Shown here: in pieces, positions 31,114-39,843 of the stretch
Layout of the letters: each line of letters begins with the position of its first letter
Numbering within the stretch: the first letter of the stretch is position 1
From: Candidatus Marsarchaeota archaeon
Lineage (GTDB): Archaea; Micrarchaeota; Micrarchaeia; Micrarchaeales; Micrarchaeaceae
Direction: 5' to 3'
Length of the DNA: 64,000 nucleotides
Assembly (NCBI GenBank): GCA_023485295.1
Contig: JAMCZQ010000006.1
Location: forward strand, 1-64,000
Translations under genes and position numbers: made by a program
The notes under the pieces: model-generated
Database searches by the model: none
What the model was told of the DNA's origin: nothing
Seen by the model: only the letters and a program-made list of their open reading frames with translations

Positions 31114-31202
31114 GCTATCCAGACTAGCGCTGCACATAACTTTTTTATTTTGTTGTATCTCTAATTCTGCTAGAGCCTGTACTTGCCCATTTAAGTGATT
31201 TT

Positions 31203-32486
31203 GTGGCTGACATACCATTCCCGAGAGGAGTAAGAGACTTTATGCCTAACGAGGCAATATTCAGGAATCGGTTAATAGAGCGCATAGAAGGCGTATACAG
31301 GGGCTTCGGCTTCCTGCCCATATACACGCCTGCCATCGAAGCGCTTGCAGTATTGAGGGCAAAAGACGTCATAGGCGAAGAGAACAAGCTTATATTTGAA
31401 CTGAAGGACCAGGAGGGCGGCTTGCGCTACGACCACACGGTAGGGCTTGCGAGATACATAAGCATGCACAGCAGCATGCCGCTGCCGTTCAAGAGATATG
31501 CCATAGGGCCGGTGTGGAGGATGGACGAGCCACAGCGACTTCGCTATAGGGAATTCTCCCAGGCTGACGTTGACATACTTGGCGGCGACCCTTACAAGGC
31601 AAATGCAGAAATTATCGGGGCTGTTGGAAAGGCGATGGACGCTATCGGCCTCAACTACAGGATAAGGCTAAACAGCAGGCTTGCCGTAGACAGATTCCTT
31701 GAAGGCATTGGGATCAAGAAAGGCCTGGAAAAAGCGATTATGCGCGCAATAGACAAACGCGACAAGATAGGGCTCGAAGGCGTTGAGAAAGAGCTTGAGG
31801 AGGCTGGGCTTGCCAGGGCTGCAATTGAAAAGATTCTGGAATTCATAAGCTTCAAAGGCAGCAATAAGGAAAAGCTTGATTTCCTTGAGCACCATTCCGG
31901 TAGCAAGGAAGCCGTTGAGGAAATCGAGGAGACATTGAGGCTCGCGGAAGTGTACAAGATAAAGGGCGCCATATCAATAGACTTCTCTGTTGTAAGGGGA
32001 ATCGACTATTATACAGGAATGGTGATGGAGACCGTAGACAGTAATAATCCTAATGACTTGACTTCGCTTTGCTCTGGGGGCAGATACGACAATCTTGTAT
32101 CGACTTTTGGCAGTGCAAAACTGCCAGGCGTTGGTGCCTCAATAGGAGTAGACCGCGTTATGGATGCCTTAGGGTTTAGGGAAAGCAAGCAGAAAAGCTA
32201 TGCAGAGGTTTTCGTGGCGTTTATAAAGGACAAGAATTACGGCTACGCCCTGAAAGTTGCAAACTACATGCGCGATAAAGGGATTGCTGTGGACTTGAAC
32301 ATAGCGGCAAGGAATATATCAAACCAGCTGTCATACGCATCGTCGCTGTCTATTCCGTATGCTGCAATAATAGGTGACGACGAGGAGCGCAATAATATTT
32401 TAAAGCTAAGGGACATGGGCACCGGGGCTGAAAAGAAGCTCACTATGGAAGATGCGTGCAAGGAGATAATTGGAGCAGTAGGCTAA
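31203..32486 (+). CDS. hisS: Histidyl-tRNA synthetase
   Basis: A 427-residue class II enzyme. Motif 1 region PRGVRDFMPNEA; motif 2 region GPVWRMDEPQRLRYREFSQADVDILG; the His-specific loop VVRGIDYYTGMVMET and GGRYDNLVSTFG; motif 3 GASIGVDRVMDAL; C-terminal anticodon-binding domain from about residue 335. Start is GTG 31203 (GTGGCTGACATACC). Monocistronic after thioredoxin. Confidence 0.96.
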   Translation: MADIPFPRGVRDFMPNEAIFRNRLIERIEGVYRGFGFLPIYTPAIEALAVLRAKDVIGEENKLIFELKDQEGGLRYDHTVGLARYISMHSSMPLPFKRYAIGPVWRMDEPQRLRYREFSQADVDILGGDPYKANAEIIGAVGKAMDAIGLNYRIRLNSRLAVDRFLEGIGIKKGLEKAIMRAIDKRDKIGLEGVEKELEEAGLARAAIEKILEFISFKGSNKEKLDFLEHHSGSKEAVEEIEETLRLAEVYKIKGAISIDFSVVRGIDYYTGMVMETVDSNNPNDLTSLCSGGRYDNLVSTFGSAKLPGVGASIGVDRVMDALGFRESKQKSYAEVFVAFIKDKNYGYALKVANYMRDKGIAVDLNIAARNISNQLSYASSLSIPYAAIIGDDEERNNILKLRDMGTGAEKKLTMEDACKEIIGAVG

Positions 32487-32583
32487 GATAAGCCAGTGCG
32501 TTGTGGGCAATGCCCAAAAGCTAAGCTCTTTAATCTTTTAAGTCTAACTATTACCTGCAATCAAATCAGTTATAGGGATATTT

Positions 32584-33093
32584 ATGGGAAAATCGGATCT
32601 TGACAAGGTCACTGACGAGAAAATCGCAAAAGGCGGGGTGCTTGTAAAGCTTTACTTTGACATGCAGCATAAGGACAAGGACAAGCTGCAGCCGCTGATG
32701 GCAGACCTGATAAATGAGAGACTGATGAAGGAAAAGGGAATCGTATACTGCTATGGAAGCATAGAGGAGCCAATAGAAAAGGATGGCCTTTTCATAACAA
32801 GCGCAATTATAACCGTGCTGTTTGACAGCTTCATGCCGCTTATAGGCGTTGCATTCAATTACGCTCCTGCAGGGCTTGAGATACTCAGGCCTGAGAAGGA
32901 AATGCGGTTCACCACAGCAGAATTGCAGAGCATGATACTGGAGCTTTCACAGATCTCAGTGACATACTCCAAGTACATATTGGAGCATGTGCTGAAACCA
33001 GATGAGGTAGAAGCCATAGGGAAGACGCTTGATGTGCGCTCTGAGATAGGCAAGAAATTCATTGGCAAGCAGCAGGATGACAAAGCCGCATGA
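32584..33093 (+). CDS. Protein of unknown function
   Basis: A 169-residue soluble protein that I do not recognise. It starts with a charged helix, then VLVKLYFDMQHKDKDKLQPLMADLINERL and a strand-rich centre (GIVYCYGSIEEPIEKDGLFITSAIITVLFD) that ends in MPLIGVAFNYAPAGLEIL. The C-terminal half is helical (ELQSMILELSQISVTYSKYILEHVL). No metal site or nucleotide loop. TATA-like sequence precedes it (TTTAATCTTTTAAG near 32530). Convergent with the DUF763 gene. Confidence 0.75.
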   Translation: MGKSDLDKVTDEKIAKGGVLVKLYFDMQHKDKDKLQPLMADLINERLMKEKGIVYCYGSIEEPIEKDGLFITSAIITVLFDSFMPLIGVAFNYAPAGLEILRPEKEMRFTTAELQSMILELSQISVTYSKYILEHVLKPDEVEAIGKTLDVRSEIGKKFIGKQQDDKAA

Positions 33094-33104
33094 GCGGCAC
33101 AGCG

Positions 33105-34208
33105 TTATTGCATTGCGGCCTTTCGCCCTGCAATAGAGTAATGCGATTCCATTTCCCTGGCAAGGCGCAATAATGCATTGCTTGAATCGCTGCTCGACAT
33201 GTCTGAAGACTGCACTATCTCGCGCATGGAGCTTATGACGCTGTCGTATTCCTTTAAGTTTATCTCGTATGGTATGCCGTCTTTTCCCCCGACATTGTAT
33301 GCGTATAGTATCGGGTCCCTGTAGTATACCTCCTCTTCGTACAAAAGCGTTGATATAAGCGCAAGCGACCTGAGGGTTTTCCTTCCAATGCCCTTTATGC
33401 CAAGAAGCTCCTCATAGTTCTGCGGCTGGAGCCCGTTGGCATACTCTAGCAATGCCCTGCCGCGTTTTGTAAGGTCTATGCCTTGCAGGATCTCATGCCT
33501 TTTAGGAAGCTTGAATGTCAAGGGGCTGAAATTAAGCACCTTCCTTATGTCTGTGTTTACTGCCTCGACGCTTAGTTTTTTAACAGGCTCGTTTTTGTGA
33601 AATGTCAGGTCCAATGAATTTTTCTTGAAATCCGCCACTATGGCGTTGTTCGGCTCGTTTGTCATGTCGTCACTGCTTACGGAATCAAGGCTTGCCTGAA
33701 AGCGTATGGCATTCTGCGAAGCACCGTGCATGGCCTGCTGTATAACGCACCAGGCTCCGCCTTTGGAGAAGATGAATGCATGATGGTAAATGCTTACATC
33801 ATCATATACGAGCGCGGCGTCAGTTTTTGCAAGCATTCTGCTGTAGTTGGAGTACTCGCCGATTTTTGATTGGGAGGAAAAATATTCTAGGCCCTCTGCT
33901 ATCTGCGCGGGCGTAGATGTGCCCTGCTTGCCTTTGCCGCCTGCGATGAAAATGTTGGAGTTGTAGTTGAGCGCCTCTTTCAAAGCCCCGACAGTCACTG
34001 TTGTAGTGCCGCTGCTGTGCCAGTCATATCCGATTGCACATGCAAGCGCCTGGAACCAATAGGGATTGGAAAGTCTGTTTATCAGCTCTCGCTCGCCATA
34101 CATGCTTATTATCGAATCGCTTATCAATTTTGCAAGCTTCACCATCCTTGGGAAAAGCCATTTCGGGGCTCTTCCATTGTGAAGCGGCAATATGCTTATG
34201 CTCTGCAT
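33105..34208 (-). CDS. DUF763-family protein with helix-hairpin-helix
   Basis: A 367-residue protein. The opening ILPLHNGRAPKWLFPRMVKLAKLISDSI (in parts) and YWFQALACAIGYDWHSSGTTTVTVGALKEAL are typical of the DUF763 family of archaea and thermophilic bacteria. Near residue 270 LLGIKGIGRKTLRSLALIS is a helix-hairpin-helix, a non-specific DNA-binding element. DUF763 proteins are suspected DNA-repair or nuclease factors; function is not established to my knowledge. It follows the secreted-protein gene at 34216 on the same strand by seven bases. Confidence 0.85.
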   Translation of the reverse strand: MQSISILPLHNGRAPKWLFPRMVKLAKLISDSIISMYGERELINRLSNPYWFQALACAIGYDWHSSGTTTVTVGALKEALNYNSNIFIAGGKGKQGTSTPAQIAEGLEYFSSQSKIGEYSNYSRMLAKTDAALVYDDVSIYHHAFIFSKGGAWCVIQQAMHGASQNAIRFQASLDSVSSDDMTNEPNNAIVADFKKNSLDLTFHKNEPVKKLSVEAVNTDIRKVLNFSPLTFKLPKRHEILQGIDLTKRGRALLEYANGLQPQNYEELLGIKGIGRKTLRSLALISTLLYEEEVYYRDPILYAYNVGGKDGIPYEINLKEYDSVISSMREIVQSSDMSSSDSSNALLRLAREMESHYSIAGRKAAMQ

Positions 34209-34215
34209 TAGCGTA

Positions 34216-35277
34216 TCATGTGCTGGTATTCAAAGTGATGTTAAGAAGAATGCCTGGCGTCTCGATAGGGGTATTGGAGAGATAAAAGTCCGATACTGCT
34301 ATGAAATTCTGGTGCTTTAGGGTATCAGCAACTACCCTGACAGACACTGGCTGCCCAGGTATTGTAAGCAATGGTATGCTGGCGTTCCTGAATGTATACG
34401 GTGCCGTAGAGCCAAAGTTAGAGATATTGTAAGTGTTGTAATGCGCTATGGCATAAGGCACGCCGTTGTGAAGCACCTCCACATAGAGCCCAGCGTTGTC
34501 AGGGCTTATTATCTTGAAATTCAGGAATGGCTCATTGACATAGAACTGGCTTGATGTGAGGTTGCCTGGGGAAACGCTTATGCCGCAATTGTACGTCGTG
34601 GCTATGAAGTTGGCAGATGCGCCTGTCCATGGGCTTGTAAGATAGCAGCCTTCCTGGTCAGCCTTTGTTATATTGAGCGGTGCGCTGCCGAAGCCTGTGC
34701 CTGTCCTTGTCCATCCTGAGTATTCGCCTGTGCCGAAGTTGCCGTTATAAACTGTTGGATAGATGAAACCCGAAGGAACCGTAGTTGTGCTATTCAGCTT
34801 TAATATTGAATATTGGTTGGAGCATGTGCCTCCGGGAACGCCTGTAGAAAGGCTCACGTTGTACATGTTGCCTGCCACGAAAGTATAGTTCTCCAAGAAG
34901 GTTATGCAGCTGTAGCTGAAGTTGCTGTTTACGGCTATGGAATTTGCGCTTACGTCTTTTATGCGTACTTGGCCGCTCTTCTTAGAGCCGCTTGCGACCC
35001 ATATGCCAAGAGTAGTATTGCTCGATACGTCGCAGTATTCCGAAACTATAGAATTGCTAGAGTCATTGAATATTGCAAGGTTAGAGCAGCTGCTGAAATA
35101 TTCTATTGTAGACTTTGTGGTTGTTGTAGATGTGTTCTTTGAAACATTTCTTGGGCTTACTGTTGTAGTGGCGTGTACAGGCAGTATGCTCTTTGGCACG
35201 CGCAGACCGGTAGCCAAGTACCAAATAAGTATTATTACAACTATCAGTATGATATAGCCTATGATTGCTTTTTTCAT
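34216..35277 (-). CDS. Membrane-anchored secreted protein, unknown
   Basis: A 353-residue protein with an N-terminal membrane helix (residues 4-24, IIGYIILIVVIILIWYLATG) and a Ser/Thr/Asn-rich ectodomain with many N-x-S/T sites and several Cys. The segment YPTVYNGNFGTGEYSGWTRTG through the following beta-rich 130 residues looks like a carbohydrate-binding or lectin-like jelly roll (inference from the N-terminal 'nGnF.tG.ysgWt' pattern). Probably displayed on the cell surface. Confidence 0.78.
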   Translation of the reverse strand: MKKAIIGYIILIVVIILIWYLATGLRVPKSILPVHATTTVSPRNVSKNTSTTTTKSTIEYFSSCSNLAIFNDSSNSIVSEYCDVSSNTTLGIWVASGSKKSGQVRIKDVSANSIAVNSNFSYSCITFLENYTFVAGNMYNVSLSTGVPGGTCSNQYSILKLNSTTTVPSGFIYPTVYNGNFGTGEYSGWTRTGTGFGSAPLNITKADQEGCYLTSPWTGASANFIATTYNCGISVSPGNLTSSQFYVNEPFLNFKIISPDNAGLYVEVLHNGVPYAIAHYNTYNISNFGSTAPYTFRNASIPLLTIPGQPVSVRVVADTLKHQNFIAVSDFYLSNTPIETPGILLNITLNTST

Positions 35278-35569
35278 GACATCAGGCCTTGCGCCACTAC
35301 CAAGGTGCTTACATATAGCTTATGACAGAATATATTTAAAATATGATGACTAATAATAGGTATTGCTGTGTCTGATCGCAGCCATACAATTTTTAAGGTG
35401 AAATTTTGGGAAGCATACCTAGGAAATGGAAAAAGAAAGGAAGAATGCGCTGGAAATGGAAAAAGAAAAGAAGGAAACGCTTGAAAAGAGCCCAGAAAAG
35501 GCGTGTAGGAGAGCTCTGAGCAGGAGCATTAATGCAATGCAGGGGTTTCCCTGCATTTTACTTATTTTA
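35278..35569. other. 292-bp region with a hairpin and a possible small ORF
   Basis: This gap separates the secreted-protein start from the secY stop. A plus-strand TATA-like TATATTTAAAATATG lies near 35330. A 54-codon plus-strand ORF (ATG 35426 to stop 35590, overlapping secY antisense) begins with a 30-nt direct repeat in which GAAATGGAAAAAGAAA appears twice and codes for charged EMEKE-type repeats. A perfect 9-bp hairpin, AATGCAGGG-GTTT-CCCTGCATT at 35536-35557, is followed by TTTTA. The hairpin could end a short plus-strand RNA or stand at the 3' end of secY. Coding status of the ORF is doubtful. Confidence 0.35.
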
Positions 35570-37024
35570 TTATTTTGCTATTCTGTCTAGCAGCGGGTAT
35601 GTTTCGAATAGGTTTTCCTGCTCGAGCTGCTGATACAGCATGTATATTATTCCGACGGTAAGCAGTATCCCTATGCCTGTGCCTATCGCACCGGTAAGGT
35701 TGGCTACTGCCGCAAGAAGCCCGACAAAAATGCTGCCCATCACGGTTATTGTCGGTATGTATTTGTTAAGCACATTCTCCACGATTCTTGGGTCCCTTCT
35801 GAAGCCAGGTATCTGCCAGCCCATGCTGCCGAGCTGCTCTGCCATGTTTTTCGGGCTCTGACCTGTCATTTCGACCCAAAACTTGCCAAATACAACACAT
35901 AAGGCTACGAAAACGAGTATGTATATGATCATGTGTATCCATTCCGGAACAAGTACGAAGCCACCCCATGGCATGAATAGCTGCGTGGTATGCGTTGCAA
36001 GATATGTGAAGTAGGTGGCATAATTGCCTATCCCGTAAGGCGCGGCGTACGGAAGCGGAAAGTCAGGCGATATCAGGTATAGCAGTCCGCCATTCAGGGT
36101 TACGGTGCCTCCGACATTCTGGTATAGGCCAATGAACTTTGCTATGTTCCCTATCGAGCCGCCGACGTTGTAGAGCAATGGCTTGAACCATACGCTTAGG
36201 CTTTCCTCCAAAGCCGTAGCAAGTATTACAGGCAGCACGCTGACATACAGGAAAGGTATTGGAAGCCTTCCTCCGACTCCCCTAAGCTGCTCGAAGCTCA
36301 AAGGCAGTTCGATCTTCATCCCGTACGCGTATATGCTTATCAGGAATATTATTATGGCAAAAAACAGCGGGCCGAATGCCATAATTGCATTTGAAAGCGC
36401 TGCGGCGCCGCCAGCTTGTATGGCGCTTATCGCTTCCGGTATCAGTATCTTTATAGTTCCCGCAACTATTGCGAATGAAACGCCTGATGCTATAAACATG
36501 TTTATTCCTGAGGTTATTCCGTATTTCGTCATAGTCTCGTCAAGGAATATTATGATTATTGCGCCTATTGCAAGCTGCAATATGACTATGCCTATCTGTG
36601 CGCTGCTTATCACAGGCACGTAGCCGCTTATGACGAATACTGCGGATTCTATTACGGCGATGCTTATTGCAGCGAGCTTCTGCAAGGCCTGGAAGCGCGA
36701 CTTTTGGGCCATGTCGTTCATGTCCATTTTCAGGATGCCAGAGCCGCTAAGGAGCTGCAGTATTATGCTTGACAGCACTATCGGGCCTATTCCGACAGTT
36801 ATAAGGCTGCCGATTTTTGCCGCGAATATTATGCTTATAAGCTGCAGCACCGGCTCTGATACCGCGCTTGGGTTTACGCCTATTGCATATGCATTGTACA
36901 GCAGGAAGTATATGGCTATTATGCCTCCTGTCCAGTACATCTTCTCCCTTAGGGAGAGCGGCCTCTTCGGGCCTTTTATAGATGGTATGTAAGGGGCGAT
37001 CTTGTCCATGAATTCTAGGGCCAT
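35570..37024 (-). CDS. secY: Preprotein translocase subunit SecY
   Basis: A protein of 484 residues with about ten membrane helices, the pore of the Sec channel. SecY-type segments: IGPIVLSSIILQLLSGSG (helix 2 region), FLDETMTKYGITSGINMFIA, ELPLSFEQLRGVGGRLPIPFLYVSVLPVILA with the cytoplasmic loop, and the C-terminal WQIPGFRRDPRIVENVLNKYI loop before the last helices. ATG 37024 follows an alternative TTG codon. Cognate to the SRP54 gene at 42584 and the SRP RNA at 21291. Confidence 0.96.
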   Translation of the reverse strand: MALEFMDKIAPYIPSIKGPKRPLSLREKMYWTGGIIAIYFLLYNAYAIGVNPSAVSEPVLQLISIIFAAKIGSLITVGIGPIVLSSIILQLLSGSGILKMDMNDMAQKSRFQALQKLAAISIAVIESAVFVISGYVPVISSAQIGIVILQLAIGAIIIIFLDETMTKYGITSGINMFIASGVSFAIVAGTIKILIPEAISAIQAGGAAALSNAIMAFGPLFFAIIIFLISIYAYGMKIELPLSFEQLRGVGGRLPIPFLYVSVLPVILATALEESLSVWFKPLLYNVGGSIGNIAKFIGLYQNVGGTVTLNGGLLYLISPDFPLPYAAPYGIGNYATYFTYLATHTTQLFMPWGGFVLVPEWIHMIIYILVFVALCVVFGKFWVEMTGQSPKNMAEQLGSMGWQIPGFRRDPRIVENVLNKYIPTITVMGSIFVGLLAAVANLTGAIGTGIGILLTVGIIYMLYQQLEQENLFETYPLLDRIAK

Positions 37025-37092
37025 CAAGCATCAACTGTTTGCAATATTCACACTCGGTACAAATAAACTTTACAAGCCATACCTATTTATTG

Positions 37093-38244
37093 TTAGACTT
37101 TTAAACTTTTGCTTAAATTAAGGCTGAGCGAGTATGCCAGGCCTGATTCCGAAAGCTCGCGCCTTATGGCGCAATGCCCGCCAAGCAGGCCTTCTATGAA
37201 TGATTTTACGCTGTTTATATAACTGCTTGTTGAATTCCATGCAGCAAACTCGATCTTTATGCTGCTGCCCTTGACGTATACGTTTTCCGAAGCCACGAAC
37301 CTTTTTATCAGGTTAGCAAGCCATTTTGGGTTTTGGTAAGCCTGTGGGTCGTTGCTCAGCTTTTTGAAGAATTGCCTGCCGAGTTCTGCGACCTTTTTAT
37401 ATTCTTCCTGGCTCATGTGCTGGGGAATTATTATGCTGTTGTATAAGCTTGAAAACTTAAGGGCATCTGATGATGCATGCTGATTTGAGGCGCTTGCGAA
37501 TCTTGCAGCAGCTGACTGCCAGCCATTATATGCATTTGGCTGCCTTCCACTAACGAACCTGCATGTTTCCCCGCCATTGTACACGCACTCTTCTTCGTGC
37601 ATTGGCATGTACGCGCCTTTGGCCGCGCTGAAAAAGCCGGTCATTAGCCCTGCTTCAAAAATGTGCATCGGCATGCCGATGTAGAGCTGATGGCCGAAAT
37701 CCATGTATATTTGCGGCCCGTTAGGCTCAAATGCATTATATTTTACGTTGTAGCCTGCCTTTTCCAAAAATTCAACAAGCTTTGGTATTGAATCTTCATA
37801 CCATTTTGGCCTTTCATTGCCGAATATTGAAGCATAGACTATTTTACCAGCGGCCATGCCGTCCCGGTATGTCTCTTCAGGGCCTTCTGAAATGCTTGAT
37901 ATGATTTTTGTAAGTATTATGCTGTCTTCGCTTGTGGTATTGGCGCTTCCAGAAAGTATAATGCTTTTTATTATGGCGTCCTTTGGTGAAAAATAGTTTA
38001 TTGCTTTTGGTATGGACTTTAGTATGCTTTGCTTGCTGGGATTTTTGCGGGTGCGCTTTGGCTGTACTTTGGATTTCATACGCTTTGGCGCTGCTTTATC
38101 TGTTTTGTGGCTTGTTTTTCGCGCTGCGGATTTGATCCTCTTCCTGCGCGATTTGCCAGCGCCTGCGCTTTTCACAACTGCACGCTCTGGTTTTGCGTGC
38201 CTTCTTTGACGCGGTGCGCTTTTCTTTTTCATCTTGGAAATCAC
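37093..38244 (-). CDS. V4R-domain protein with a long Lys/Arg-rich N-terminal tail
   Basis: A 383-residue protein. Residues 1-72 are extremely basic (runs such as KMKKKS, RRKRIK, KRTRKN), suggesting contact with nucleic acid or acidic lipid heads. After about residue 120 a V4R-like domain appears: GPEETYRDGMAAGKIVYASIFG, PNGPQIYMDFGHQLYIG and MPMHEEEC through GGETCRFVSG, with Cys220 and Cys228 in the position of the V4R small-molecule/zinc cluster. V4R domains bind hydrocarbon-like ligands in some proteins. The first codon GTG overlaps the previous stop (GTGA), so it is translationally coupled to the membrane Cys protein. ATG 38232 is an alternative. Confidence 0.72.
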   Translation of the reverse strand: MISKMKKKSAPRQRRHAKPERAVVKSAGAGKSRRKRIKSAARKTSHKTDKAAPKRMKSKVQPKRTRKNPSKQSILKSIPKAINYFSPKDAIIKSIILSGSANTTSEDSIILTKIISSISEGPEETYRDGMAAGKIVYASIFGNERPKWYEDSIPKLVEFLEKAGYNVKYNAFEPNGPQIYMDFGHQLYIGMPMHIFEAGLMTGFFSAAKGAYMPMHEEECVYNGGETCRFVSGRQPNAYNGWQSAAARFASASNQHASSDALKFSSLYNSIIIPQHMSQEEYKKVAELGRQFFKKLSNDPQAYQNPKWLANLIKRFVASENVYVKGSSIKIEFAAWNSTSSYINSVKSFIEGLLGGHCAIRRELSESGLAYSLSLNLSKSLKV

Positions 38245-38762
38245 TTTTTGCGTTTACTGCGTGTGCTTTTTGGCTTCATAAAGCACTGCCTGCGCACGTT
38301 TCCGGCATAATATATTATTAGCACGAAATTTATAAAAACTGCAAGCAGCAGTATCGGCGTCTCGTATGCCGCTATGAATGTATTTAACGATATCAGTTCG
38401 CTGCTGCTCAAGCCTATTACGGCAAGGTTAAAGATGAGCGAGAAGCTGCAGCCGCAGCTTACCGCTGCGCTGCCTGCGAATGCTGTTATGCTACCGAAAA
38501 TAGGCGCAGGCACGCTCGCCCTTTTGATCCTTGAATTTGCAATGCCGTAAATAGCGATAGTTATGAGCATTGAAGACGTGACTGCAAGGGCATAAAAGGC
38601 ATATTCGGATATGACTCCGTTAAAAAGCACGATATGGCTGTTCAATAGTATTATGTTTTGCATTATCACGTAGTACAATGCAAAAACCACTACATTAAGC
38701 GCAATGTACCTCGGTTTGTATATCCTGCGAAGCGTATCTGGTATGGAGGCAAGCGATATCAT
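38241..38762 (-). CDS. Multi-pass membrane protein with intramembrane Cys-x-Cys
   Basis: A 173-residue protein with about five hydrophobic helices. One helix holds SAAVSCGCSFSLIF (Cys103 and Cys105); another Cys (160) is near the basic C-terminus. Layout, size and position of the Cys pair parallel the MerT-like protein at 2691-3209. It overlaps the DUF929 gene upstream (ATGA, 38759-38762) and the V4R gene downstream (GTGA, 38241-38244), so the three are one operon. Transport or thiol relay is inferred, not shown. Confidence 0.7.
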   Translation of the reverse strand: MISLASIPDTLRRIYKPRYIALNVVVFALYYVIMQNIILLNSHIVLFNGVISEYAFYALAVTSSMLITIAIYGIANSRIKRASVPAPIFGSITAFAGSAAVSCGCSFSLIFNLAVIGLSSSELISLNTFIAAYETPILLLAVFINFVLIIYYAGNVRRQCFMKPKSTRSKRKK

Positions 38763-39772
38763 TGCAATCCCATTTCACTTTCTAGCTCCTTTATGCCAGG
38801 CAGCTGGCATACTGAAGGGGTATTGTTAAGCGTGGGGCATAGATATGCTATATAAACGTCTGCGGCTGCGTATTCGCCCCAGGCGAACTGGTCGTTAAAG
38901 TTCTTCAGTTGCGAAAGCACTTGGGCATGCGTCTCGTTGGTAAGCGGAAGCACTGCAGTTTCCGGAGTGGTGTTGCCGAATACTATCCCAGTTGCACCCT
39001 GAGCTATCACATTGCCCCAAAAAGTGAACGGCGTTCCTTCAAAATCGTTTGTAGAGTTCATAAACGACATCGCAGACCTGTAGGTCGCATTTGGGGCCTG
39101 GCTTACAAAATAGGATATGGGCTGTACCTCAAAACCGTCAACTATCGGCGATTCATAGTCTGCCGATATGAAGTTGATGTACTTGCTTTGGTAGTAGTTG
39201 CCAAATCCTACGCCTTCAGGGGTTGTGTAGTTGTCCATATTCCAATATATGGTAGGCACGTCATGATCACCAAAGCTGCTATAGCCTTCGTAAAGCTTTG
39301 AAAAATTGCCGAAGCGTGAAAGGGCAAGAGCCATGGCCCAGCGGCTTTCTCCACAGAATACGCATGAGATTGCGCCGATGTATATCACGCTTGGCTTTCC
39401 GTTCGCAACAAAGCTGTGATTTGCTAGGGTGGTTGGTGGGGAATAAAGTATCTGATCTGTCAGCGAGCCGTTGAGCATCTTCAGAGCTGCGGTATTGAAG
39501 TTGGAATTCGGAGCGTTATTTATTACGGAAAGCTCCTGCTGGCTAAGCGGTACGTCTATGTTTGTGAGCCTTGAGCCGAAATGCAGATTTGCAGGCTTGA
39601 AAGGGTTGGAAAGGGCAAGCGCAAGTATTATTACTACGAAAAACAGCACAACGGTGCTCGCCTTGTAATAATTTTTCTGCCTTGAAAGCTTTTCTATGGT
39701 CCTTTTATTGGCTGCATTCCCGCTCTTGGAAGTCATTGCTGCCTTACCTTTAGCTGACATTACGAAAACCAT
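38759..39772 (-). CDS. DUF929-like membrane-anchored thioredoxin-fold protein
   Basis: A 337-residue protein: basic N-terminus, membrane helix at about 38-57, then an ectodomain. KPSVIYIGAISCVFCGESRWAMALALSRFGNF (in parts) puts Cys137 and Cys140 in a thioredoxin-type C-x-x-C, and the flanking FYW-rich strands match DUF929 proteins known in thermoacidophilic archaea. Many N-x-S/T sites suggest glycosylation. First gene of the three-gene overlapping operon; a TATA-like AATATATAATATAC precedes ATG 39772 (ATG 39760 is an alternative). Likely an extracytoplasmic disulfide enzyme. Confidence 0.78.
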   Translation of the reverse strand: MVFVMSAKGKAAMTSKSGNAANKRTIEKLSRQKNYYKASTVVLFFVVIILALALSNPFKPANLHFGSRLTNIDVPLSQQELSVINNAPNSNFNTAALKMLNGSLTDQILYSPPTTLANHSFVANGKPSVIYIGAISCVFCGESRWAMALALSRFGNFSKLYEGYSSFGDHDVPTIYWNMDNYTTPEGVGFGNYYQSKYINFISADYESPIVDGFEVQPISYFVSQAPNATYRSAMSFMNSTNDFEGTPFTFWGNVIAQGATGIVFGNTTPETAVLPLTNETHAQVLSQLKNFNDQFAWGEYAAADVYIAYLCPTLNNTPSVCQLPGIKELESEMGLQ

Positions 39773-39843
39773 TATTAAGTATATTATATATTAAAAATAA
39801 GGATATATATGCTTTTGTTAGCTTTTTAGCCGGTCGATATAAA

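Noticed and set aside
35536-35557. Riboswitch or attenuator
   Set aside because: Only a simple hairpin is visible, with no aptamer-like structure.
38241-38762. VKOR or DsbB disulfide oxidase
   Set aside because: The Cys-x-Cys and helix plan do not match the Cys-x-x-Cys and loop cysteines of VKOR/DsbB; left as unknown.
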